Positions 15,386 through 21,901 of a stretch of DNA of 21,901 nt are shown in pieces. The stretch is taken from NCBI GenBank assembly GCA_030625445.1, contig DAOUQU010000004.1:1-21901 (forward strand). Reading direction: 5' to 3'. Both the position numbers and the translations under genes were made by a program. The stretch comes from Gammaproteobacteria bacterium (GTDB lineage Bacteria; Pseudomonadota; Gammaproteobacteria; Chromatiales; Chromatiaceae). The notes beneath the pieces are model-generated. The model was not told the DNA's origin. It saw nothing but the letters and a program-made list of their open reading frames with translations, and did not search any database. The stretch's first letter is position 1; each line of letters starts with the position of its first letter.

Positions 15386-15620
15386 GCTGGATGGTGTCAA
15401 AGGCATCAACCAGTATCAGTTTGTGCAGAACGAGCTGAACAGGATCACATCAAACATCGATGCTGTATCCGAGCTTGCACCCGGGTTGCAGACATCGCTC
15501 CAGCAAAGGATAACAAATAAGATCGACAAGCACATGACTCTGGAGATTCATCAGGTTGATGGTATCAAACGCACCCGTTCTGGCAAGCATCGCTTTGTCA
15601 TCAAGGCCAGGCCGAACTGA
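15386..15620 (+). pseudogene. C-terminal fragment of a PaaK/CapK-like adenylate-forming enzyme
   Basis: About 78 codons remain, starting at LLDGVKGINQYQFVQNELNR and ending GIKRTRSGKHRFVIKARPN. This is the pattern of the small C-terminal domain of phenylacetate-CoA ligase/CapK-like enzymes (INQYQFVQ..., then the terminal RTRSGKHRFV). The full proteins are about 400-450 residues, so roughly four fifths is missing. The break coincides with the end of the MITE copy at 15385, and a stop at 15366-15368 closes the frame upstream. A TTG at 15369 could start a short product, but I see no reason to think it is functional. Its TGA overlaps the ATG of the next gene (TGATG), which suggests that both were one operon. 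Confidence 0.7.
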
Positions 15621-16075
15621 TGCTGCATAAAATTAGAAAATTCACAAAACTGAAGAGTAGGCAGAGATGGTTGTTTATCGAAGCCTACGCCAGGCTGGGG
15701 GTGATGCGTGCAGCCATTCTGACTCTCCCTTTCAAGAAATTGGTGAAGTCATTGGATCATCAGAAAGGCGCGCTTGCTCCACCGCTGAAAAGGGTGCAAA
15801 TGGAGACGGCGATAGCTATAGGCGAAGCCGTGCGCACAGTGGCTGGCAATACTCCCTGGGAATCAGCATGCCTGGCGCAGACTCTGACCGCCCAGCGGAT
15901 GCTCGATAATAGAGGAATCGGCGGTATTTTTCATCTGGGAGCGACAATGGATGAAACTGCCGGGGAGAAGCTCAAAGCGCACGCATGGCTGCTATGTGAT
16001 AACACCATTATCACTGGTGAAGCGGGGCATGAACAATATGCGGTGTTGTCGACATTCAGTTGGAAAGGGGAGTGA
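15620..16075 (+). CDS. Lasso-peptide B2-like transglutaminase-family protein
   Basis: A 151-residue protein resembling the Transglut_core3 / lasso peptide biosynthesis B2 family, the leader peptidase half of McjB-type systems. The catalytic-type cysteine is C84 in PWESACLAQTLTAQRMLDNRGI, followed by a FHLGA strand, H121 in KAHAWLLCD and an acidic residue (D127). Length is normal for a stand-alone B2. I see no precursor peptide, B1 (RRE) or asparagine-synthetase-like C protein in the window, so lasso peptide production here is not supported. In many proteobacteria B2-like proteins also occur in polysaccharide or other loci, where CapK-like enzymes are plausible neighbours. It starts inside the stop of the truncated ligase fragment and so has probably lost its native promoter. 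Confidence 0.75.
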   Translation: MLHKIRKFTKLKSRQRWLFIEAYARLGVMRAAILTLPFKKLVKSLDHQKGALAPPLKRVQMETAIAIGEAVRTVAGNTPWESACLAQTLTAQRMLDNRGIGGIFHLGATMDETAGEKLKAHAWLLCDNTIITGEAGHEQYAVLSTFSWKGE

Positions 16076-16378
16076 TGTGGTTGCTGACGAAATTGCGGAT
16101 AATGGGCAACAGCTCCTGACAGGACCGGTTGGAAAAGATTTATATCCTTTTTAGCCGGAAATTTTTTCACCACAAGACCATGCTCAGAGAGTGCCTCCAG
16201 GTGTTGGAGAGTATTGTCGGCGAAATCAGGTTCAATCCCCGCTGTAATTCATTGTAGCGGGTTCTCTTCTTTCGAAATTGCGAATAATTCTTATTTGCAT
16301 TGAATTTTTATTTAGATTGTCTATATTTATAAGTAACGATGTTTCGTCCTATTAGCCAATAATTGAGGTGGTAGAGCT
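16076..16378. other. Gap downstream of the B2-like gene
   Basis: No convincing gene. A 25-codon frame begins with GTG at 16077, just after the B2 stop, and ends at 16154; it could be the truncated start of a former operon partner, but I cannot identify it. CCCGCT (16238-16243) pairs with AGCGGG (16256-16261), a 6-bp stem followed by a T/C-rich stretch. The part from 16262 on is AT-rich and carries a likely promoter for the next gene. Confidence 0.4.
16300..16327 (+). promoter_or_regulatory. Possible sigma-70-type promoter
   Basis: TTGAAT (16300-16305) and TATATT (16322-16327) are separated by 16 bp of AT-rich sequence, about 50 bp before the gene at 16379. Confidence 0.4.
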
Positions 16379-16909
16379 ATGAAAAGTCAATTAATCAATG
16401 CATGTGTTTGTTTTGGCCTACTTGGTAGCAGCTTGGCACTGGCAGGTGACAAGGAGGCGATGATATCCAGCGCAGAAAGCGCGGGCCCTCCTGCCGTCAC
16501 AGCAAACGCTACCATCAAGGCGCCTGATGGCACAGTCCTGCGACAGGGCTCAAACAGCTACACCTGTTATCCGCAACAGAAGATCATCGGCCCGATGTGC
16601 AACGAGGCAGTTTGGGACTCCCTCATTGGCGCGATGTTGGGCAAGAAGGACTTCAAACCCGATAAATTCAGCGTCTCCTACATGCTGGCTGGAGAAGGTA
16701 CAGCCCTTGGAGTCAGTAACAGCGATCCCTATGCCACAGAACCTGACAAAAGTGACGACTGGGTGAAGGAAGGGCCTCATCTGATGGTTGTTGTTCCCGA
16801 TAGTACGATGCTTGCAGGATTATCCACAGACCCGAATGATCCAGTCTACGTGATGTGGAAAGACACCCCGTATGCACACATTATGGTAAAGATCGCTGCC
16901 GACAAGTAA
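16379..16909 (+). CDS. Secreted protein of unknown function
   Basis: A 176-residue exported protein with a signal peptide ending near SLALA/GD (residue 22). After that come a mature N-terminal stretch MISSAESAGPPAV, a segment TVLRQGSNSYTCYP, two cysteines (C63, C74) that could form a disulfide, and conserved-looking blocks NSDPYATEP, DWVKEGPHLMVVVPD and DPVYVMWKDTPYAHIMV. I recall similar small periplasmic proteins annotated only as hypothetical in proteobacteria, and I cannot assign a function. A GAGGTGG ribosome binding site precedes the ATG. The isochorismatase-like gene follows 159 bp later on the same strand and is also exported, so they may be linked functionally. Confidence 0.75.
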   Translation: MKSQLINACVCFGLLGSSLALAGDKEAMISSAESAGPPAVTANATIKAPDGTVLRQGSNSYTCYPQQKIIGPMCNEAVWDSLIGAMLGKKDFKPDKFSVSYMLAGEGTALGVSNSDPYATEPDKSDDWVKEGPHLMVVVPDSTMLAGLSTDPNDPVYVMWKDTPYAHIMVKIAADK

Positions 16910-17068
16910 AGCGTCAGCGTGAATATAGCGGAGCTTGTCACGCACAGCAGTGTAACAAAGCAAGGCTCCTATGCGAATGAAGGTATACACCTTCTTCTGA
17001 TATGAAGAGGAGGAGTTGAACTATACGTATCAACTTACGTAAATCGATACTAAATGAGGAGGTTCATT
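16910..17068. other. Intergenic region with small hairpin
   Basis: GAAGGT (16979-16984) and ACCTTC (16989-16994) form a perfect 6-bp stem around ATAC. There is no T-run after it, so it could be an operator or nothing. A strong ribosome binding site AGGAGG (17057-17062) sits 6 nt before the ATG at 17069. Confidence 0.35.
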
Positions 17069-17833
17069 ATGATTTCTTTGATAAAAAAATCAGTCGTCGC
17101 ATTGGGAATAGTCGCGACATTCATGCTAAGCAGTGTGACAAATGTGGTGGCCGGACTGCCCAACCCGGGTATGAAAGTCGATGCTGACCACACCGCGCTT
17201 GTCATCACCGATCCGCAAAACGATTTCCTGAGCCCGGACGGTGTCACCTGGGGTGTTGTCGGTAAAAGCGTGACGGCCAATAAAACGGTAGAGCATATCG
17301 AGATGCTATTGAAGGCGGCAAAGGCGAACAACATGCCGGTTTTTATCTCGCCGCACTACTACTACCCGACTGACCACGGCTGGAAGAGCGAAGGCGCATT
17401 GGAAGTGCTGATGCACAAAATCGGCATGTTCGACCGCAAGGGCGCGCTGAGTGTAGAGGGGTTTGAAAATTCAGGCGCCGACTGGCTGGCTCTCTACAAG
17501 CCGTACATTCAGGATGGCAAGACTGTCATCACCAGTCCTCATAAGTTGTACGGCCCGGACAGCAACGACCTGGTATTGCAGCTGCGCAAACGCGGCATCA
17601 ACAAAGTCATCCTGGCCGGCATGTCGGCGAATCTGTGTACAGAGTCGCACCTGCGTGAGCTGATGGAGCAGGGTTTTGAAGTCACTGTGGTCAAGGATGC
17701 CACTGCCGGGGCACAGGTGCCCGAAGGCGATGGCTACCAGGCTGCGCTGGTGAACTTCCGTTATATCGCCAATGCGGTTGTTCCCACTGACGTTGCCGTG
17801 AAGGGCATCAAGAACGAGGGTGAACTGAAGTAG
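17069..17833 (+). CDS. Exported isochorismatase-family cysteine hydrolase
   Basis: A 254-residue protein of the isochorismatase-like hydrolase superfamily. The family triad is present: D48 in LVITDPQNDFL, K159 in ITSPHKLYGP and C190 in AGMSANLCTESH. Unusually for the superfamily it carries an N-terminal signal peptide (MISLIKKSVVALGIVATFML, cleaved around VVAG, residue 29), so it should act in the periplasm. Relatives hydrolyse isochorismate, nicotinamide, N-carbamoyl compounds or other amides; the substrate cannot be read here. I chose the ATG at 17069 instead of the one at 17054 because the AGGAGG at 17057-17062 would otherwise lie inside the gene, and because the shorter form gives a standard signal sequence. 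Confidence 0.88.
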   Translation: MISLIKKSVVALGIVATFMLSSVTNVVAGLPNPGMKVDADHTALVITDPQNDFLSPDGVTWGVVGKSVTANKTVEHIEMLLKAAKANNMPVFISPHYYYPTDHGWKSEGALEVLMHKIGMFDRKGALSVEGFENSGADWLALYKPYIQDGKTVITSPHKLYGPDSNDLVLQLRKRGINKVILAGMSANLCTESHLRELMEQGFEVTVVKDATAGAQVPEGDGYQAALVNFRYIANAVVPTDVAVKGIKNEGELK

Positions 17834-18040
17834 TTTGTCGCTGGAACAACACTTAATCCAGTAGCCGGGATCCTGGGGATTCAACAGCTATACGCATCGC
17901 TCACCTTCAGGATCATCCTGGCGTCTATATACAATTCGTGCCGGGATGAGATATTCGTATGGTGGACGATGACGCTGAGAATGGAGTTTTTGTTGTGTTT
18001 TCTTGTCAGTGAGTGCGTCTTTAGTGCATTTCAAAATAGA

Positions 18041-18068
18041 AAAGGCTTGGCGGTTACGCCAAGCCTTT
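18041..18068 (-). terminator. Intrinsic terminator downstream of the tRNA-Asn 3' end
   Basis: AAAGGCTTGGCG (18041-18052) and CGCCAAGCCTTT (18057-18068) form a perfect 12-bp stem with a 4-nt loop. On the minus strand it lies 8 bp after the tRNA CCA end and is followed by TCTATTTTG, a good position for the native terminator of the tRNA gene. Confidence 0.75.
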
Positions 18069-18076
18069 GATTTGTC

Positions 18077-18123
18077 TGGCTCCTCGAGCAGGGCTCGAAC
18101 CTGGGACAAACGGATTAACAGTC
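18077..18123 (-). other. 3' half of tRNA-Asn(GTT); probable island attachment site
   Basis: Read on the minus strand, the 47 nt run from GACTGTTAATCCG (anticodon loop with GTT) through TTTGTCCC, the T-arm AGGTTCGAGCCCT and the acceptor 3' strand to the encoded CCA. The D-arm and 5' acceptor strand are absent: the sequence beyond 18123 does not resemble a tRNA. A tRNA 3' half followed by a terminator is the classic leftover (attR-like) of site-specific integration into a tRNA gene. The intact tRNA and the integrase would lie beyond the right end of the window. Confidence 0.8.
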
Positions 18124-18257
18124 GGGTACATGGTTTAGTGAGTGTACCCATAATGCAATAAAACACGTTGAAACAATATCTTAGCACAGTTGAATTTCGT
18201 TGGTAAGTGCTTAAATGTGCCTGAATGAGTACGGGGATGTACCTAAATATGTACCCA
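18124..18257. repeat. TGTACCC-type repeats next to the att fragment
   Basis: GGGTACA at 18124-18130, TGTACCCA at 18143-18150, a variant GATGTACCT near 18237-18244, and TGTACCCA at 18250-18257 occur within 134 bp, in both orientations. They directly border the tRNA fragment, as arm-type integrase or excisionase sites often do. That function is inference. Confidence 0.5.
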
Positions 18258-18493
18258 TTCTGAAATGGATTTTCAATCCGTTGGTCAGTCAAGGAGAGGT
18301 GAGCGTATACACAAAAAAATGCCCCAATGGAGGGTTATGCCGGTGGGTTGCTAATGACCGCTGATGCTCCAGTAGACATTCAAAGTTTTCGCGGTCAAAT
18401 CCGTTATTGTATACGGATTTGCTGTGCTCCGTTCCAAATCACCTGATTCCAGATGATAGAATAGGCACTCGATCGTAAGCCACAAACTGAATC

Positions 18494-19498
18494 ATGAAAA
18501 TTCTAACACTCCTGTTGTTGCTAACAATGTTGTGGGTGCCCCAGGCCAGCGCCGATGTCAGCCCGCCCGGCAATGGTGAGCAGCCGGTTAGGGTGGCGCT
18601 CTCAATTTTTTTGCTCGATCTGGATGGGATCGACAACGTCAATCAGAGCTTCGAAGCCAATGTCTTTTATATGGCCAACTGGAACGACCCGCGATTGGCG
18701 CACTCCGGATCTGGTGAGATCAGCAGACCCCTCAACGAGGTGTGGAATCCCAGGCTGCTAATTCTGAACCAGCAGCGCATCTGGAAAACTTTTCCGGAGG
18801 TAGTCAAAATCGACCCACAAGGCAATGTCAACTATCGTCAACGCTTGTGGGGTTCTTTCTCTCAGCCCCTGGATCTGCGTGACTTCCCTTTCGACTCTCA
18901 GCAGCTTCAGCTTTCTGTCGTTGCCGCAGGATACACTCCGGAGGAGGTTGAGCTAGTTCCTCACTCCGGGAAATCGAGCGGCATCGGAAAGAGCCTGTCG
19001 GTCCCCGACTGGGAAGTGATCGATTGGAAAGTAGAGTCCAGCACCTTCCACCCCGGTACCGAATTGATAGAATCCATGGCAGGGTTCACATACTCGTTCA
19101 GGGTTGAAAGGCGTCATCTCTTTTATGTCGCCAAAGTGATCATTCCACTGGTGCTGATCATGGCGATGTCTTGGGCGGTATTCTGGATGGATCCCAAGGA
19201 GGGAGGGGGTACCCAGATAGGCATCAGCGTAACAGCTATTTTGACCCTGATCGCCTACACGTTCGCTGCCGGCGCCAGTCTTCCAAAAGTCCCCTATCTG
19301 ACCAGGCTGGACTATTTCATCCTCTTCAGCACGGTGCTGGTCTTTTTGGCGCTGGTCGAAGCAACTGTCGCCTCATATCAGGCCAGGCTGGGTCGCGTCG
19401 AACTCGCACGCAGTATCGACAGATGGTCGCGTTGGCTCTTCCCGTCAGTATTTCTGCTCATGTCTGTGATATCGCTTGGTTTCAGGCTATTCCTGTGA
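18494..19498 (+). CDS. Prokaryotic pentameric ligand-gated ion channel (GLIC/ELIC-like)
   Basis: A 334-residue homologue of the Cys-loop receptor superfamily. A signal peptide (1-20) is followed by a beta-rich extracellular domain (about 21-208). The Cys-loop equivalent is DLRDFPFDSQQL (127-138), keeping the FPFD core but, as in bacterial channels, with no cysteines; the whole protein has none. Four membrane helices follow: M1 about 209-231, M2 about 239-262 (pore-lining QIGISVTAILTLIAYTF, ending LPKVPYLT), M3 about 270-295 and M4 about 312-334. Length fits GLIC/ELIC (about 320). It should form homopentamers in the inner membrane with the ligand domain in the periplasm. The ligand and ion selectivity are not predictable by eye. 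No strong ribosome binding site is visible. It lies on the island side of the att site. Confidence 0.93.
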   Translation: MKILTLLLLLTMLWVPQASADVSPPGNGEQPVRVALSIFLLDLDGIDNVNQSFEANVFYMANWNDPRLAHSGSGEISRPLNEVWNPRLLILNQQRIWKTFPEVVKIDPQGNVNYRQRLWGSFSQPLDLRDFPFDSQQLQLSVVAAGYTPEEVELVPHSGKSSGIGKSLSVPDWEVIDWKVESSTFHPGTELIESMAGFTYSFRVERRHLFYVAKVIIPLVLIMAMSWAVFWMDPKEGGGTQIGISVTAILTLIAYTFAAGASLPKVPYLTRLDYFILFSTVLVFLALVEATVASYQARLGRVELARSIDRWSRWLFPSVFLLMSVISLGFRLFL

Positions 19499-19502
19499 AG
19501 AG

Positions 19503-20492
19503 CTATACAATAATTTTGCTGCGTTTTCGACTCAGCGTCTGTGACGGAAGTTCACTGAAGTGCCGCCGATAGTCGGCGGCAAACTGTCCCATGTGCCAGA
19601 AGCCCCAGTGGCTGGCTACTCTGACAACTGTCATTGCCGGCTTTGCCGCGAGCAGTTCTTTGCGCACGGCGTTGAGCCGCATAATAGTCAAGTATCTCTT
19701 GGGGGTTATGCCGAAGTGCTCGTGAAATGCATAATTCAGGGTGCGCCAGCTGACTCCCGAGGCGCGGCGCATCTCCAGCACCGTAGGGGAGTTATGGGCA
19801 TTCTCATCGATAAAGGAGAGAGACAGCTTTAGAGCTCGATCGCGCGCCCGTATCGACGGCCTGCGTTTGTCGTCTGTTGATGCTGCCAGCACCGACAAGA
19901 GTTGTGCCGGAATCTCATTTTCGAGATCGTTGAGGATTGCGGTAAACTCCAGCAGCGATGGCTTTTTTGCAATTGCCGCAAACATGTGACGTAATCTGTT
20001 TCGCAGTGCTGCGACCGGTTGTGCATTGGTGAGTGACATTTCGCTGCGACCCAGGGCGGAGTCTATCGAGGAGATTTCCAGGGCTTCGGCTATTTCAGCC
20101 AGCTGTTGTTCGTCGTACGAGAGCGTGAATGCCTGGAAGTCGGATCTCGCTACCGCTTCAAATTCACCAGCCGGGTGGAAGCTCAGAATGGTTGAGTCGT
20201 CAATTTCCCGACTGTACCAACGCGCATCGGAGACTCCCTCCTCGATAAATCCGAAGGTTCGAAAACCTTTAATCGTTGCCCCCTGCTGATGAAAACTGCG
20301 GTTGAAACGGAAACGCATGAGGCGTGCCGACGTCAGCATGATCATTTCGAGTCGTGTATCGGAAACGCCGCTGTCGAGTTGTCGAAAATCAAGATCCCAG
20401 CCACGAGTCGCTTGCACAAACTCATCGATATCGCTAGAGCGCATGTTGAGAAATAGAGCCGGTGATCTATTTTGTGCAGGGGTGTCGGTCAT
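19503..20492 (-). CDS. AraC-family transcriptional regulator
   Basis: A 329-residue regulator. The C-terminal part (about 222-322) is an AraC-type double helix-turn-helix: SPTVLEMRRASGVSWRTLNY (first HTH), GITPKRYLTIMRLNAVRKEL, then VVRVASHWGFWHMGQFAADY (second HTH) ending RRHFSELPSQTL. The N-terminal ~220 residues are a separate sensing/dimerisation domain without an obvious named family; wording such as FHQQGATIKGFRTFG resembles the EutR/OruR-like group. It is divergently transcribed from the sulfatase across 147 bp and convergent with the ion channel, with only 4 bp between stops. Control of the sulfatase and possibly itself is the natural hypothesis from position. Confidence 0.9.
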   Translation of the reverse strand: MTDTPAQNRSPALFLNMRSSDIDEFVQATRGWDLDFRQLDSGVSDTRLEMIMLTSARLMRFRFNRSFHQQGATIKGFRTFGFIEEGVSDARWYSREIDDSTILSFHPAGEFEAVARSDFQAFTLSYDEQQLAEIAEALEISSIDSALGRSEMSLTNAQPVAALRNRLRHMFAAIAKKPSLLEFTAILNDLENEIPAQLLSVLAASTDDKRRPSIRARDRALKLSLSFIDENAHNSPTVLEMRRASGVSWRTLNYAFHEHFGITPKRYLTIMRLNAVRKELLAAKPAMTVVRVASHWGFWHMGQFAADYRRHFSELPSQTLSRKRSKIIV

Positions 20493-20639
20493 CAGTCATT
20501 ATTGCGAGTTTTTGATGTGGTCGAAATATAGATTCGTCCATAATGCCGGTTAAGTCAAATAAGGACTCATGATTTGCTCGAACATGGAACTGACTACAGG
20601 CTCCTAGACCAAAACCATCACCCTAATCAAGGAAAACCT
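20493..20639. other. Divergent regulatory region between AraC regulator and sulfatase
   Basis: A 147-bp gap shared by two divergent starts. It should contain both promoters and any operator. I could not identify a convincing direct repeat. AAGGA (20628 region) serves as the ribosome binding site for the sulfatase. Confidence 0.35.
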
Positions 20640-21901
20640 ATGAAAAAATCTATTTTGGCAGTACCGTTTGCCACTCTGCTGTTGATGACATCTTTCGTGT
20701 CGGCAAAAGAGGTCATCCACGATGCCGATTACTACATTCTTGAAGCGCAACATGGCGAACAATGGGTAGAGGATGACAAAACAGTAGAACAGAAACTTGC
20801 TGCATTCCGTAAAACAAACGATGGCAAATCTCCCAATATTCTTTATATCCTGGTGGATGATATTGGCTTTGGAGATATTGGTATCCCAGAATTAAATGCC
20901 ATCCGTGGCTATAAGACACCCCATATTAATAAACTGGCAGATGAAAGTATGCGTTTCGCCCGTATGTATACGGAGCCTTCATGTACGCCAACACGTGTTG
21001 CCTTTATAACAGGGCGCCAGCCTCATCGAAATGGTATGGCCGATACTGCTGTTGATATTGCAGGCTTCGGATTGGGCAAGGATGAAGTAACGATCGCAGA
21101 AGTGCTTTCGGAAGCTGGTTACAACACCGTGCACATCGGCAAATGGCACATGGGCGACATTATGGAAGCATGGCCGAACCACCAGGGTTTCGATTTTGCC
21201 TCCTTCCCTATTCATCAGCAAGGTCAATTGAGTATTTATAATGACGATGCTGCAGATGAAGAAATCTCTCTCGGTATTGGCGACAACAATTACGATGACC
21301 GTTTCACCAAGGATCACTGGTTCCGCCCTGATGCCTCTCACATGGCCACTGTGGTAGAGGGAAAACGCGGCGAAAATGTACATGAAGTCCACATGAAACC
21401 AGGGGAGCGCTGGAACCAGAAAAAATATGATGAGATGAATGCGCGCTTCCAGCAGCAGACACTTGAACAGTTGCGTATTCTCGCCAAAAAGGATAAGCCG
21501 TTCTTCCTGCAATACTGGCCGCTCATTCCTGTCTCCGCTCCGCGAACTACGGTAAAAGAATTCACTACTCCCAATGGTGGTACTTTTGTTGAAAGCATGA
21601 AACAGCTTGATGGGTATGTCGGTGACATACTGGCCGAGATGACTGAGCAGGGTCTTGACAAAAACACCATTGTTATCCTTATGGGAGACAACGGTCACTT
21701 CACTAAATACTCACCCGGCAGTGGTTTTACCCCAATGATATTTCGAGGTGGCAAAGGTTACACCACAGAAGGCGGCGTACGTGTTGATGCCTTTGCACGT
21801 TGGCCGAGTATGATTGAAGCAGATTCAATCGTTGGTGATATCGTACATGTAGCCGACCTGTTTACAAGTCTTGCAAGAATAGGAAATGCAGCAGACAAAA
21901 T
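20640..21901 (+). CDS. Exported sulfatase, formylglycine (type I), partial at window end
   Basis: 420 codons are present without a stop; the 3' end is outside the window. A signal peptide (1-22, ending FVSA) directs export. The sulfatase core starts at NILYILVDDIGFGDIG (metal-binding D73, D74). The active-site C115 lies in EPSCTPTRVAFITGRQPHRNGM, a perfect C-x-P-x-R signature whose cysteine is oxidised to formylglycine. HIGKWHMGD, HQGFDF and the downstream metal site ILMGDNGHFTKY complete the family pattern. It hydrolyses a sulfate ester, probably aryl or carbohydrate sulfate, in the periplasm; the substrate is unknown. A segment of about 45 residues precedes the core domain. Codon use looks more AT-rich than in the housekeeping genes to the left. 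The divergent AraC gene is its probable regulator. Confidence 0.92.
   Translation, partial: MKKSILAVPFATLLLMTSFVSAKEVIHDADYYILEAQHGEQWVEDDKTVEQKLAAFRKTNDGKSPNILYILVDDIGFGDIGIPELNAIRGYKTPHINKLADESMRFARMYTEPSCTPTRVAFITGRQPHRNGMADTAVDIAGFGLGKDEVTIAEVLSEAGYNTVHIGKWHMGDIMEAWPNHQGFDFASFPIHQQGQLSIYNDDAADEEISLGIGDNNYDDRFTKDHWFRPDASHMATVVEGKRGENVHEVHMKPGERWNQKKYDEMNARFQQQTLEQLRILAKKDKPFFLQYWPLIPVSAPRTTVKEFTTPNGGTFVESMKQLDGYVGDILAEMTEQGLDKNTIVILMGDNGHFTKYSPGSGFTPMIFRGGKGYTTEGGVRVDAFARWPSMIEADSIVGDIVHVADLFTSLARIGNAADK

Larger units (their letters stand above)
17834..18493. other. Non-coding region with tRNA fragment and att-like sites
   Basis: 660 bp without a supported protein gene. It contains the terminator and tRNA-Asn 3' fragment at 18041-18123, the TGTACCC-type repeats at 18124-18257, and an 8-bp stem AAATCCGT (18397-18404) / ACGGATTT (18413-18420) before the ion-channel gene. 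No integrase or its remnant is visible. Confidence 0.5.

Noticed and set aside
14735..15409. Minus-strand frame opposite the 3' end of topA
   Set aside because: It is the complement of the Lys-rich tail (giving Phe/Leu/Cys runs) and extends into the MITE.
15283..16378. Complete lasso peptide cluster
   Set aside because: Only the B2-like protein is present. No precursor, RRE protein or asparagine-synthetase-like cyclase is visible in the window.
17888..18292. Open frame of 134 codons on the minus strand
   Set aside because: It runs straight through the tRNA-Asn fragment and its terminator, has no ribosome binding site, and its composition is not protein-like.
1..21901. CRISPR array
   Set aside because: No regularly spaced direct repeats of 23-40 bp were seen; all repeats found are dispersed or palindromic.

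Overview
The window looks like a chromosomal segment of a gammaproteobacterium with mid-50s GC. An HflD gene next to MnmA, the deoC-deoB pair and a bacterial GlgC support this, and the many short dispersed repeats resemble those I associate with sulfur-oxidising or symbiotic Chromatiales-like lineages. That lineage placement is inference; no rRNA or other decisive marker is present.

Layout. (1) 250-3717 (+): deoxynucleoside uptake and catabolism (CNT-family transporter, deoC, deoB). A 142-bp MITE-like element sits between the transporter and deoC. (2) 3783-5229: a composite dispersed repeat, then a solitary glgC. (3) 5301-10264 (mostly -): an AEC-family carrier, a secreted SPOR-like/serine hydrolase protein, an 11-residue-repeat lipoprotein, hflD and mnmA. 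A second copy of the composite repeat lies between mnmA and hflD. (4) 10261-12368 (-): three consecutive paralogues of a secreted protein family that I cannot name; all share a spaced Cys-His-Asp pattern. The last one overlaps the mnmA start codon by ATGA. (5) 12611-15259 (+): a topA without zinc-ribbon cysteines, of the Bacteroidetes-like architecture with a Lys-rich tail. (6) 15283-16075: a truncated MITE abutting the C-terminal stump of a PaaK/CapK-like adenylate-forming enzyme, translationally coupled to an intact lasso-type B2 transglutaminase-like protein. (7) 16379-17833 (+): two secreted proteins, one of unknown function and one isochorismatase-like hydrolase. (8) 18041-18257: the 3' half of a tRNA-Asn with its terminator, followed by TGTACCC-type repeats. 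This looks like a genomic-island attachment site. (9) 18494-21901: probable island cargo: a prokaryotic pentameric ligand-gated ion channel, an AraC-family regulator, and a divergent sulfatase that runs off the window.

The most notable items are the three-paralogue Cys-His-Asp secreted family, the composite repeat whose core is flipped and moved between its two copies, the MITE-truncated ligase/B2 remnant, and the tRNA-Asn attachment site marking the edge of an island that carries a neurotransmitter-receptor-like channel.
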